Assembly: GCF_003265355.1 (NCBI RefSeq)
Contig: NZ_QFRW01000091.1
Coordinates: forward strand, 23,612 to 77,182
Direction of reading: 5' to 3'
DNA from: Glycomyces dulcitolivorans
Lineage (GTDB): Bacteria; Actinomycetota; Actinomycetes; Mycobacteriales; Micromonosporaceae
DNA: 53,571 bases
Below the pieces are notes generated by a model. It had not been told where the DNA came from. It did no database searches and saw only the letters and a list, made by a program, of their open reading frames with translations. This document shows positions 16,631 through 24,666 of the stretch, piece by piece. The translations under genes were made by a program, and so were the position numbers. Within the stretch, counting starts at the first letter, position 1. Each line of letters opens with the position of its first letter.

Positions 16631-18724
16631 ATGACGACGATCCCCTCGGCTCCGGCCGATCTTCTCGCCGATGAGGCCGCTTATCTGGATGCGGTGGCTC
16701 GCGCCCGCCAGGCCGCCGACGCCTACTACGGGTCCGGTGAGTCCGGTATGGACGATGACACCTATGACCGGCTGCTGCGCGGGATCACCGCGTGGGAGGT
16801 CGAGCATCCCGACCTGGTCGCCGCCGACTCCCCCACGCGCGAGGTCGCGGCCGGAGTGACCAGCGGCGATGTCGAGCACGCGGTGCGGATGCTGAGCCTG
16901 GGCAACGTGTTCTCCGAGGAGGACCTGCGCGATTGGGCGGCGAGTGTGGAGCGGCGCCTGGGCGGGCGCGCGGTCGCGGCGTGGGTGGTGGAGCCCAAGC
17001 TCGACGGGGTCGCGCTCGCGGCCCGGTACCGCGAGGGGAAGCTGGTGCAGCTCGTCACGCGGGGCGACGGGAGCACCGGCGAGGACGTCTCGCACGTGAT
17101 CGGCGACCTGACCGGCCTGCCGCAGGAGCTGACCGAGCCGGTCACCGTGGAGGTCCGCGGCGAGGTGTTGATGACCGAGGCGCAGTTCGCGGCCGCGAAC
17201 GAGGCGCGGGCCGCGCACGGCGGGGCGGTGTTCGCCAACCGCCGCAACGCTTCTTCGGGATCGCTGCGGGCCAAGGACCGCCCCTACCGCGTCCAGCAGA
17301 CCTTCTTCGCCTACGACGCCCTCACCGACCCGGCCCACACCAGCGATCCCGGTCTGGCGGACCTGCCGCACTCCGAGCTCATCGGGCGCCTTGAGGAACT
17401 GGGCCTGGGCACGACGCTCGGGACGCCGGTCGGCACGTTCGCGTGCGCCGACCTCGACGAGGTGCTGGCGCGGATCACCGCGATCGGGACGCTGCGTCCG
17501 GACCTGCCGTACGAGCTCGACGGCGCCGTCATCAAGGCCGACCTGCCCGCCGACCGCGCCGAGGCCGGGTTCGGTTCGCGCACGCCGCACTGGGCGACGG
17601 CGTACAAGTACCCTGCGGCGCAGAAGATCACGACGCTGCTCGCGGTCGAGTGGAGCGTGGGCCGCACCGGCGTCATCGCGCCGCGCGCCGTGCTCGAACC
17701 CGTCGAGGTCGGCGGCACCACGATCACGTACGCGACGCTGCACAACCCGGCCGACATCCGCCGCCGCGACCTCATGATCGGCGACCAGGTCACCGTCTAC
17801 CGCGCCGGCGAGGTCATCCCCCGCGTCGAGGGCGCGATGACGACGCTGCGCACCGGGGCCGAGCAGGTCATCGAGTTCCCCGACGCCTGCCCGCGCTGCG
17901 GCGCGGGGATCGACCGCAGCCAGGAGCGGTGGCGGTGCGAGCGCGGCCGCGTGTGCGGCCAGGTCGAGGCGATCCGGTACGCGGTCGCCCGCGACTGCCT
18001 CGACATCGAGGGGCTCGGCGAGAAGATCGTCGTGCAGCTGGTCGAGAAGGACCTGATCGAGGACTTCGCCGACCTCTTCACCCTCACCCGCGGGCAGCTG
18101 CTCGACCTCGACCGGATGGGCGAGGTCAGCGCCGACAAGCTCGTCGACGCCATCGCCGGGGCCAAGACGCGGCCGCTCAACCGCGTGTTCTGCGCGCTCG
18201 GCGTCCTGGGCACCGGCCGGTCGATGTCGCTGCGCATCGCCACCTACTTCGGGTCGATGGACGCGATCACCGCCGCCGACGCGGCGGCGCTGGAGCTGGT
18301 CGACGGCATCGGCGGCGAGAAGGCCCCGGTCATCGTCGCCGAGGTCGCCGAACTGGCGCCCGTGATCGCCAAGCTCAAGGCCGCCGGCGTCAACCTGGAC
18401 CAGCCCGGCTGGGTCCCGCCCGCCGCCCCGGACGCCGAGTCCGATGCGGAGCCGGGCGAGGGACTCCCGTTGGCGGGCTTGGCCGTCGTCGTCACCGGCG
18501 GCATGAGCGGGCCGCTGGCCGATTACACCCGCACCCAGATGAACGAGCTCATCGCCCGCGCCGGCGGCAAGGCCTCCTCCAGCGTCTCCAAGAAGACCGG
18601 CCTCGTCGTCGCCGGGGAGAACGCCGGCAGCAAGCTCGCCAAAGCCGCCGATCTCGGCATCGAGACCATCACCCCCGAGCAGTTCGCCGAACGCATCGCC
18701 GAGTTCCTCGCCGCACCCGCATGA
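16631..18724 (+). CDS. ligA: NAD-dependent DNA ligase LigA
   Basis: 697 residues with all LigA parts. The Ia domain is at ~15-65 ([19 protein letters not shown]). The adenylation domain has the nucleotide-acceptor lysine K123 in EPKLDGVAL. An OB fold with [16 protein letters not shown] follows, then a Cys4 zinc finger (C420, C423, C436, C442), helix-hairpin-helix repeats ~455-590, and a BRCT domain from ~615. It seals nicks using NAD. The sequence around [20 protein letters not shown] differs from the commonest housekeeping form as I remember it, so it might be a second ligase; only the rest of the genome can tell. The start lacks a strong ribosome site. Confidence 0.9.
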   Translation: MTTIPSAPADLLADEAAYLDAVARARQAADAYYGSGESGMDDDTYDRLLRGITAWEVEHPDLVAADSPTREVAAGVTSGDVEHAVRMLSLGNVFSEEDLRDWAASVERRLGGRAVAAWVVEPKLDGVALAARYREGKLVQLVTRGDGSTGEDVSHVIGDLTGLPQELTEPVTVEVRGEVLMTEAQFAAANEARAAHGGAVFANRRNASSGSLRAKDRPYRVQQTFFAYDALTDPAHTSDPGLADLPHSELIGRLEELGLGTTLGTPVGTFACADLDEVLARITAIGTLRPDLPYELDGAVIKADLPADRAEAGFGSRTPHWATAYKYPAAQKITTLLAVEWSVGRTGVIAPRAVLEPVEVGGTTITYATLHNPADIRRRDLMIGDQVTVYRAGEVIPRVEGAMTTLRTGAEQVIEFPDACPRCGAGIDRSQERWRCERGRVCGQVEAIRYAVARDCLDIEGLGEKIVVQLVEKDLIEDFADLFTLTRGQLLDLDRMGEVSADKLVDAIAGAKTRPLNRVFCALGVLGTGRSMSLRIATYFGSMDAITAADAAALELVDGIGGEKAPVIVAEVAELAPVIAKLKAAGVNLDQPGWVPPAAPDAESDAEPGEGLPLAGLAVVVTGGMSGPLADYTRTQMNELIARAGGKASSSVSKKTGLVVAGENAGSKLAKAADLGIETITPEQFAERIAEFLAAPA

Positions 18725-18789
18725 TCGATGGGGCCGTGGCCGATCACCGTGGGAGACTTGCCTTTTCCGGGACCACGCAGGAGGCGGCC

Positions 18790-20172
18790 ATGCTCTCGAT
18801 CGACGACGTCCGCGAGCGGCTCGGCGCCGACCTGGACCGCCTGGCCCGGGAGCACGGTGTGCCGGGGGCGGCGGTCGCGGTCGCCGTCGGCGACGAGACG
18901 GCCGAGGCCGCGACCGGGGTCGTGAATCGGCGGACCGGCGTCCCGGTGACGCCGGAGGCGGTGTTCCAGATCCAGTCGGTCACGAAGGTCTGGACCGCGA
19001 CGCTGGTCTTGCAGCTGGTCGACGACGGCCTGATCGCCCTCGGCGACCGCGTCCGCGACCACCTGCCGGAGTTCCGCACCGCCGATCCCGCCGCGAGCGC
19101 CCGCGTCACGGTCGAGCACCTGCTCACGCACACCGGCGGCTTCGAAGGCGACCTGTGGACGGCGACGACCGCCGGGGACGACGCGCTCCAGCGGCTGGTC
19201 GAGGACGAGGTCCCGCGCCTGCCGCAGCCCGAGGAGCCGGGCGCTCGCTACTCCTATTGCAGCGCAGGGATGGCCGTGCTCGGCAGGCTGGTCGAGGTCA
19301 AGCGCGGCCTGACCTGGGCCGAGGCGCTGCGCCGGCGGCTGGCCGAGCCGCTCGGCATCACCGAGCTGGCCTTCGACGCGAACGACGCCCTTGGCTTCAA
19401 CACCGCCATCGGCCATGTCCCCCAAGGCGACCGCGGCATGTGGCCGCTCCCGGTGTGGGCGACCATGCCCGAGTCGAACCCTGCCGCCGGAAACCGGTTG
19501 GCGATGTCGGCGCGGGCGCTTCTGGCCTTCGGCCGCATGCACGCCGCCGACGGCAGGGCGCCGAGCGGTGAGCAGGTCCTCTCCGAAGCCTCGGCCCGGG
19601 CCATGCGCGCATCCAGGATCCCGGTCCTGGCCACCCCGGTGGCTCCCAAGGCAGTCGGCTTGGGCTGGGAGGTGTACGGCGACGGGGCCGTCGTCGGCCA
19701 CGGCGGCGGCGCGCTCGGGTTCGGCGCCATGCTCCACGTGGTCCCCGAGCACCGGACGGCGGTCGTGCTGCTGGCCAACGGCGGCGACGTCAACGCCCTG
19801 ATCCGCGACCTCGTGGAACCGCTCGTCGAGCAGGTCGCGAACCTGCGTCTCTCGGGCCCGGCCCTTGAACCGGCCGAGACGAGGACCGATCCCGGCGCGT
19901 ACGTCGGCCTGTACGCCAACGCCACCCAGCGAATCCAGGTTTCAGCCGACGGCGACGGCCTCACCGCCGTCATCGAGTCGACCGGCGCGGCCGCCGAGAT
20001 GATCGAGCGCGCCGGCCTCCCGTCCGCCCCGTCGACGTTCCATCTGCGCGAGGTCGAACCCGGCACCTTCGTCACCGAATCGGGCCGCTACGCCCGGTTC
20101 CTCGACACCGCCGACTCCCCCGCCCGCTTCCTCCACCTCGGCGGCCGCTCGGTCCCCCGAGCGGAGGCCTGA
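18790..20172 (+). CDS. serine hydrolase of the beta-lactamase/DD-peptidase class C fold
   Basis: 460 residues, cytoplasmic or leaderless since no signal peptide is visible. The class C/EstB-type active site is present: S63-V-T-K66 in QSVTKVW, Y156-C-S158 in RYSYCSAGM, and an HGG (H304) as the third motif. A C-terminal ~110-residue beta domain follows, as in D-aminopeptidase and FmtA-like proteins. The substrate may be an ester, amide or D-peptide. The ATG at 18790 follows AGGAGG by five bases. It lies 65 bases after ligA in the same direction. Confidence 0.85.
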   Translation: MLSIDDVRERLGADLDRLAREHGVPGAAVAVAVGDETAEAATGVVNRRTGVPVTPEAVFQIQSVTKVWTATLVLQLVDDGLIALGDRVRDHLPEFRTADPAASARVTVEHLLTHTGGFEGDLWTATTAGDDALQRLVEDEVPRLPQPEEPGARYSYCSAGMAVLGRLVEVKRGLTWAEALRRRLAEPLGITELAFDANDALGFNTAIGHVPQGDRGMWPLPVWATMPESNPAAGNRLAMSARALLAFGRMHAADGRAPSGEQVLSEASARAMRASRIPVLATPVAPKAVGLGWEVYGDGAVVGHGGGALGFGAMLHVVPEHRTAVVLLANGGDVNALIRDLVEPLVEQVANLRLSGPALEPAETRTDPGAYVGLYANATQRIQVSADGDGLTAVIESTGAAAEMIERAGLPSAPSTFHLREVEPGTFVTESGRYARFLDTADSPARFLHLGGRSVPRAEA

Positions 20173-20274
20173 GCCGTCGATGCCCGACGCGGTTTCGGCG
20201 GTTTCTGCGACAATCGAGCGATGACTGGATTCCGTGCCCGCACCGCCCTGCGTCCGGGGCGGGGGTGTTAGGGC

Positions 20275-20874
20275 GTGCCTCGGATCAACGCGTCGAGCGT
20301 CGGCGAGCACCGGGATCAGACGATGGCGCGGCTGCTGGACGCGTTCGAGGCCGCGCTCGACAGCGAGGGGTTCGCCGCGCTGACGCTCGCGGGCGTCGCC
20401 GGGCGGGCCGGGATCGCCCGCAACACGGTCTACAACTACGCCAAGGACAAGCAGGCGCTGCTGCACATCGCCGTCGAACGCGCCCTCCAGGCGGTGGAGG
20501 CCGATCTCGACGGGCCGGCGAGCGCCGGGGCCTCGGCCGAGGCGCGGCTGTGCTCGGTCATCGACCGGCTCATGGAGGGGTTCACGCGCGGCGCCCCGCG
20601 GCTCCTGGTCCTCCAGGCGTTGCAGGGCGCGCCTCCGGCCGAGGTCAAGGAGGCGCTGCCGACAGCCGAGCGGCTCCGCGAGCGGATCGCGGAGGTGATC
20701 GGGGACGGGATCGCGGCCGGCGAGTTCCGCCCGATCGACGATCTGGCGCTCACCGTCGCGATGATGTCCGGTGCGCTGGAGGCCGCGGTCAGGGCGCTCG
20801 GGCGCGGCGACCGGTCCGCCGAGGCGGTCACCGGTGAGGCGAAGACGCTGATCCTCCACGCCATCCGGGCCTAG
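20275..20874 (+). CDS. TetR-family repressor, partner of the first FAD monooxygenase
   Basis: 199 residues. The helix-turn-helix covers ~35-63 (ALTLAGVAGRAGIARNTVYN). The ligand-binding helical domain follows and is Ala/Leu-rich. The start is GTG. The gene lies upstream of and co-directional with the FAD monooxygenase at 20987, and the 50-bp double operator at 20927 sits between them. A repressor that is released by the monooxygenase's substrate is the simplest model. Because the operator is downstream of this gene, its own transcription may not be autoregulated. Confidence 0.88.
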   Translation: MPRINASSVGEHRDQTMARLLDAFEAALDSEGFAALTLAGVAGRAGIARNTVYNYAKDKQALLHIAVERALQAVEADLDGPASAGASAEARLCSVIDRLMEGFTRGAPRLLVLQALQGAPPAEVKEALPTAERLRERIAEVIGDGIAAGEFRPIDDLALTVAMMSGALEAAVRALGRGDRSAEAVTGEAKTLILHAIRA

Positions 20875-20926
20875 CCTCCGCCCGTGGCATCTGCCACATT
20901 CATCGCCGAAGGGACGAATACCCCTA

Positions 20927-20976
20927 GTTTTTACGACGCCCCGTCGCATATTATTGCGACGTTCCGTCGTAAAAAC
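20927..20976. promoter_or_regulatory. double TetR operator, 50-bp palindrome
   Basis: The outer arms gtttttacgacg (20927-20938) and cgtcgtaaaaac (20965-20976) match perfectly. Inside are two smaller boxes, cgacg-ccc-cgtcg at 20934-20946 and cgacg-ttc-cgtcg at 20957-20969, whose centres are 23 bp apart, about two helical turns. A TATTAT between the boxes could be the -10 of the monooxygenase promoter. The layout fits binding of two TetR dimers. Confidence 0.8.
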
Positions 20977-20986
20977 TGGAGGCGAC

Positions 20987-22141
20987 ATGAAACCGCAACG
21001 CAGCAGGGCGCTGATCGTCGGCGCCGGCATCGCAGGCATGGCCACCGCCATCCGCCTGCGCCAGATCGGGTGGGACCCGGTCATCGTCGAGCGCTCGCCC
21101 GAACGCCGGACCGGCGGCTACTTCATCGGGCTCTACCCCGAAGGCCGCGAGGCCGCGCAGCGTCTGGGGGTCTACGACGACCTCCACACCCGCACACCGC
21201 AGCGGATGCGCACCTGGGAGATCGACAGCGAGGGCAACCGGAGCCGCGGCTTCGGGCTCCTGGAGCGGCCCGGAGAACCCGACGCGGTGCTGCGCGGCGA
21301 CATCGAGCAGGCCCTCTGGGACCACTTGGGCGACATCCCGATCCGCTTCGGGACGGTCCCGACCGCCGTCGACGAGGGGCCGGAGTCGGTCGCCGTCGCC
21401 CTGCGCGACGACGCCGCCGGGACCGAGCGGATCGAGCACTTCGACCTGCTCGTCGGCGCCGACGGGATGCGGTCGACCGTCCGCGGCCTCGTCTTCGGGC
21501 CGCACGAGCGGTTCATGAAGCCGCTCAGCCGCATGATCTGCGCGTTCCAACTGCGCGAGCAGGTCCCCTACGTCCCGCCGCACGACGGCCTCGTCCTGGC
21601 CGAGACCGGCCGGTCCCTGTGGGTGTTCCCGCTCGAAGACCGCGCGCCGACCGCCCTGTTCACCTACCAGGCCAAGGACATCGACGCCCAGTTCACCCGG
21701 CCCGCCAAGGAGGTCCTGCGCGGGGTCTACGGCGACATCCGGCACTCCGAGGCCGTCGCGCACGTCCTGCGCGAACTCGACGACGCCGACGAGCTGCTAT
21801 TCGACTCGGTCAACCTCGTCGAGATGCCCGCCTGGCACACCGGCCGCACCGTCCTGGTCGGCGACGCCGCCTGGTGCCTCACCCTCTACTCCGGCATGGG
21901 CGCCTCCGCCGGCCTGTGCGGCGGGCTCGCGCTCGGCGACGCGATCGAACGACAGCCCGGGAACCTGCCCGCGGCACTCGCCGTCTGGGAGGAGGGCATG
22001 CGGCCCCTGGTCCGCAAGAACCAGTTCGCCGTCAAGTTCAAGCGGCACATCTTCGCCCCCGGCAACGACCTCATCGCCCACCTCCGCCGCAGGCTCATGC
22101 ACCACGGCGGCAGGCAGGCGTCACGTCAGCAGACCCGGTGA
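20987..22141 (+). CDS. FAD-dependent monooxygenase (PHBH/TetX fold), copy 1
   Basis: 384 residues. The dinucleotide loop is VGAGIAGMATAIRLR, the second NAD(P)H/FAD motif is VGADGMRSTVR, and the third is VGDAAW (G292-D293) followed by CLTLYSGMGASAG. In most group A hydroxylases the third motif reads GDAAH; here Trp replaces His. These enzymes hydroxylate aromatic antibiotics or polyketides. Start ATG at 20987 with GGAGG upstream, directly after the double TetR operator. It is clearly paralogous to the protein at 24667. Its substrate is unknown; antibiotic inactivation or tailoring are both possible. Confidence 0.87.
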   Translation: MKPQRSRALIVGAGIAGMATAIRLRQIGWDPVIVERSPERRTGGYFIGLYPEGREAAQRLGVYDDLHTRTPQRMRTWEIDSEGNRSRGFGLLERPGEPDAVLRGDIEQALWDHLGDIPIRFGTVPTAVDEGPESVAVALRDDAAGTERIEHFDLLVGADGMRSTVRGLVFGPHERFMKPLSRMICAFQLREQVPYVPPHDGLVLAETGRSLWVFPLEDRAPTALFTYQAKDIDAQFTRPAKEVLRGVYGDIRHSEAVAHVLRELDDADELLFDSVNLVEMPAWHTGRTVLVGDAAWCLTLYSGMGASAGLCGGLALGDAIERQPGNLPAALAVWEEGMRPLVRKNQFAVKFKRHIFAPGNDLIAHLRRRLMHHGGRQASRQQTR

Positions 22142-22170
22142 ACGGCGCCCGCATCGATCGGCGCGCGGGA

Positions 22171-22198
22171 GGCGAGCGCCGGAAGCCCCGGCGTCGCC
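22171..22198. terminator. imperfect hairpin between convergent genes
   Basis: ggcgagcgccgg pairs with ccggcgtcgcc with one bulge. It lies between the FAD monooxygenase stop (22141) and the convergent TIGR03085 gene stop (22223). There is no U-tract. Confidence 0.4.
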
Positions 22199-22222
22199 GG
22201 GCCCAAAGCAGTGCCGATGCGT

Positions 22223-22834
22223 TCAGGCGCCGGTCTGGGCCTTCATGAAGGCGGCCACGGCTTCAGGAGCTCCGGTGAGTTCGGTTTCGGCGGCGTCGCG
22301 GCGGCCGCTGAAGTAGAGCAGGAGCTCCACCGGGTCGCCGGTGAGCACGGCGCCGCCGTCGGGGCCGAAGTGGCGGGTGAGGCCGCCGGGGGTGCGCAGT
22401 TCCAGGCCGTGCGGGCGGATCTTGCGGGCGGCCGACCAGGCGGAGAGGCGGCTCATCTGCCAGGCGATCGCGTCGAGGTCGGGGCGGTCGGTGCGCGGGC
22501 CCAGGCCGTTGGCGCGGCGGACGTCCTCGTGGTGGATGAGGTACTCGGTGCCGTTCATGAGCGTGCGCAGCCCCGGAATCCGCCACGGCACCAGCGGCGC
22601 TCCGGCGCGGAGGCGGTCGATCAGGGCGGGCAGGCCCTTGGCCTTCTCGGCCGCCATCTTCTCGTCGGTCCACTTGGAGAAGTGCTCGCGCAGGACGAGG
22701 TGCGCGGCGAGGTCGAGCGACGTCCAGCCCTCGCACAGGGTCGGGACGTCGGGCCCGACCTCGGCCAGCAGGTCGCACAACTCCAGGCGCTCCCGCGCAT
22801 CCAGCGGCAGTGCCGACTCCCGTGCAGCGCCCAT
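22223..22834 (-). CDS. TIGR03085-type metal-binding (maleylpyruvate isomerase-fold) protein
   Basis: 203 residues of the DinB/mycothiol-dependent maleylpyruvate isomerase superfamily. The signature is CEGWTSLDLAAHLVLREHFS near residues 34-53 and EYLIHHEDVRRANG near 97-110, whose His residues usually bind a divalent metal. The family has many uncharacterised actinobacterial members linked to mycothiol chemistry. No operon partner is close: the next minus-strand gene is the membrane peptide/GAP pair, about 30 bp upstream of its start. Confidence 0.82.
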   Translation of the reverse strand: MGAARESALPLDARERLELCDLLAEVGPDVPTLCEGWTSLDLAAHLVLREHFSKWTDEKMAAEKAKGLPALIDRLRAGAPLVPWRIPGLRTLMNGTEYLIHHEDVRRANGLGPRTDRPDLDAIAWQMSRLSAWSAARKIRPHGLELRTPGGLTRHFGPDGGAVLTGDPVELLLYFSGRRDAAETELTGAPEAVAAFMKAQTGA

Positions 22835-22862
22835 TCGGTGCCTCCCTCTCGCGCGGCGGCCG

Positions 22863-22949
22863 CTATCCGAGGGTTCCCACGAATGCCATGGCCGCGATGA
22901 GCAAGAGTATGCCGAAGATCCGGACGAGACGCCGGCTCAGCCGACCCAC
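22863..22949 (-). CDS. possible 28-residue single-span membrane peptide
   Basis: A GTG-started frame overlapping the end of the GAP-family gene encodes a basic head (GRLSRRLVR), a hydrophobic run (IFGILLLIAAMAFVG) and a stop. This is the layout of a small membrane peptide following a membrane-protein gene. There is no ribosome site, so it would depend on coupling. It may be only the scar of a longer C-terminus. Confidence 0.35.
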   Translation of the reverse strand: MGRLSRRLVRIFGILLLIAAMAFVGTLG

Positions 22950-23602
22950 AGGAACAGGACGGCGAGGCTCGCGGCCGCCCCCGCGAAGCAGGCCGCGGCG
23001 GCCTTCGGGCTCGGTCCGGCCGTCCCGGTGGTGCGGCCGCTCAGCATCGACTGGAGCTGTTCGCGCAGTTCCGCGTTGAACGCCAGGCCCGCCGCGAGGA
23101 TCAGCGCCGCGGGCAGCGCGTAGACGAGGGTGTAGCCGACGAGGACGGCCACCGCGGCGGGGGCCGCGATATCAGCGTCGATGAGGCGCTCGACGGCCAG
23201 GACCATCGGGAACGCGTTGGGGAGGTCGCCGACCGTGGCGAGCACGCCGAACGGCAGTGCGCTGCGGGCGTTCACCCACGCCGGGAGCGTGTAGCCCTTG
23301 CGCTCGCGGGGCCTGAGCCTGCGCACGCCCATGACCACCAGGGCGACCGCCAGTCCGGCGAACAGCACGCGGCGCAGCCAGAGCGCGAACCCGTCCAGCA
23401 CCGAGTCGGCGAACCCCAGTCCGAAGTAGAACAACAAGGCGAAGGCCAGGAACGACGCCGCCGCCCCGAGCATGAACGCCCACCCGGTCGGCGCGGGGCG
23501 CTTGGCGCCCAACAGGATCACGATGACGATCCAGATCGTCGCGGCATTGACCGAGTCGAGCAGCGCCAGCCCCGTCAACCCCCACAGCAGTCCGCCCGTC
23601 AC
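22937..23602 (-). CDS. GAP-family (Sap-like) integral membrane protein
   Basis: About 221 residues with six predicted membrane segments. LTGLALLDSVNAATIWIVIV at the N-terminus and GDLPNAFPMVLAVERLI in the middle match the actinobacterial GAP/Sap (glycolipid-addressing-like) transporters related to LysE-type exporters. GTG at 23602 starts the protein right before the first membrane helix; the longer frame from 23656 adds an Arg/Gly-rich stretch. In mycobacteria relatives help move surface glycolipids, but the substrate here is unknown. Confidence 0.78.
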   Translation of the reverse strand: MTGGLLWGLTGLALLDSVNAATIWIVIVILLGAKRPAPTGWAFMLGAAASFLAFALLFYFGLGFADSVLDGFALWLRRVLFAGLAVALVVMGVRRLRPRERKGYTLPAWVNARSALPFGVLATVGDLPNAFPMVLAVERLIDADIAAPAAVAVLVGYTLVYALPAALILAAGLAFNAELREQLQSMLSGRTTGTAGPSPKAAAACFAGAAASLAVLFLWVG

Positions 23603-23740
23603 CGGCCACCGCCCCGTTCCCCGCCGCGGCCCATGCGCGCCCCTCCCGCTCGGCAAGTCGTCTCAAGGGCGGCCGGCGCCGCCCGACCGCACAGTACCCG
23701 CCTCGGCCTGGGGCTGCGCCGAGCCGGTGGGCGCGGGCGG

Positions 23741-23914
23741 CTACTCGGTGAGGTAGTCCTGGGCGTCGTCGAGGTGGGCCTGCATCTCCTGCTGCCAGGC
23801 GGTCATGTCGGCTTCGATGGGCTCGTAGGCCTCGACGAGCATTGCGGCCCAGCCCTCTTCGAGGGCGAGGCGCAGGCCGGTGTCCTGGCCGCAGGCGGCG
23901 AAGTCGGCGGCCAT
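23741..23914 (-). CDS. small acidic protein, possibly with a frameshifted start
   Basis: 57 residues from the ATG at 23914 (MAADFAACGQD...DAQDYLTE), acidic and helical with codons of normal GC3. The same frame is coding-like for ~11 codons before that ATG (CSAAVLDLERA). The natural start would be the ATG at 23966, which overlaps the DUF6973 gene stop as ATGA. That ATG is in another frame, and removing one C in the gcccc run around 23950 would join them into a 74-residue protein. Either a real or assembly frameshift, or an internal start, is present. Family not recognised. Confidence 0.55.
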   Translation of the reverse strand: MAADFAACGQDTGLRLALEEGWAAMLVEAYEPIEADMTAWQQEMQAHLDDAQDYLTE

Positions 23915-23962
23915 GGCGCGTTCGAGGTCGAGGACGGCGGCGGAGCACCGGGGCGGGTCCGG

Positions 23963-24463
23963 TCATTTCAAGGTGATGAGGCGGCCGTCCAGGGCCGACC
24001 ATTTGCACTCGTCCTGGGCTTCGAGGTCGTGTGTCTGTTGCAGGCCGATGTCGCGGCCGACCATGTTGTTGTGGAGGTCCATGTTGACCTCGTCCTGGGG
24101 CAGGTCCGGATTCGCCTCGTGGCGGTTGGCGACGATCTTGGCCTGGTCGAGGCCGATGTAGTGGACCATGAGCGCGTTCCAGAAGCAGTGCCGGAACGCG
24201 TCGGCCTTCCCGTTGTGCAGGGAGTCGCCCGCGAAGACGCCGTCGGCGACCAGTTCGTTGGCGGCCTCCTCCGCGTCCCTGGCGTTGGCCTGGGCGATCC
24301 CGCAGTCGATGGGGCCGACCGCGGCGCATCCGATGATGTCGCCTCCGCTCGGATAGCCCTCCTCGTGCGCGGGCCCGGCCTGCGCGGGGGCGGCGGCCCA
24401 GACGAGCGCGGTCGCGGTTCCGACCAGGGCCGACGTGATGGCTTTGGCTGCATGTGAACGCAT
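23963..24463 (-). CDS. secreted DUF6973-like protein
   Basis: 166 residues. AAGGAG lies six bases before the ATG at 24463, and a signal peptide (MRSHAAKAITSALVG..., cleavage near APAQAG) follows. The mature part contains HNGKADAFRHCFWNALMVHY, then NRHEANPD and MDLHNNMVGRDIG, the pattern I associate with DUF6973. The conserved His, Glu and Asp/Asn residues suggest a hydrolase or nuclease, and such domains also occur at the end of polymorphic toxins, but no activity can be stated. The small gene at 23741 follows with an ATGA junction and may be its partner. Confidence 0.7.
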   Translation of the reverse strand: MRSHAAKAITSALVGTATALVWAAAPAQAGPAHEEGYPSGGDIIGCAAVGPIDCGIAQANARDAEEAANELVADGVFAGDSLHNGKADAFRHCFWNALMVHYIGLDQAKIVANRHEANPDLPQDEVNMDLHNNMVGRDIGLQQTHDLEAQDECKWSALDGRLITLK

Positions 24464-24588
24464 GGTCGCTCCTTCGGCGGTTCGGTGTCCGCGCCGATCC
24501 TTCACCTGCGGCCGGAGCGGTGCCGCCGATTCGCGGAATCGCGGGGGCGGGCGTCGTGAATCCGACATCCGGTCCTGGTCAGCGACGT

Positions 24589-24620
24589 GAACTGACCAAT
24601 AGGAACGTTTTGGTCAGTTC
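24589..24620. promoter_or_regulatory. TetR operator with 11-bp arms
   Basis: gaactgaccaa at 24589-24599 and ttggtcagttc at 24610-24620 are exact inverted repeats with a 10-bp spacer. The site lies 46 bases before the second FAD monooxygenase start at 24667. Its sequence is unrelated to the operator at 20927, so the two cassettes are controlled separately. Confidence 0.78.
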
Positions 24621-24666
24621 GTGTTATGGTCGTGTCGACACCAGCGACACCGGCAAGGGAGACGCC

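Noticed and set aside
20221-20271. 16-codon frame just before the TetR gene, a possible leader peptide
   Set aside because: There is no ribosome site and no attenuator-like hairpin, so it is probably chance.
23964-24329. Long minus-strand frame reading through the small acidic gene and the GAP gene
   Set aside because: The product is Arg/Pro/Gly-rich and conflicts with the membrane-protein frame. It is a shadow.
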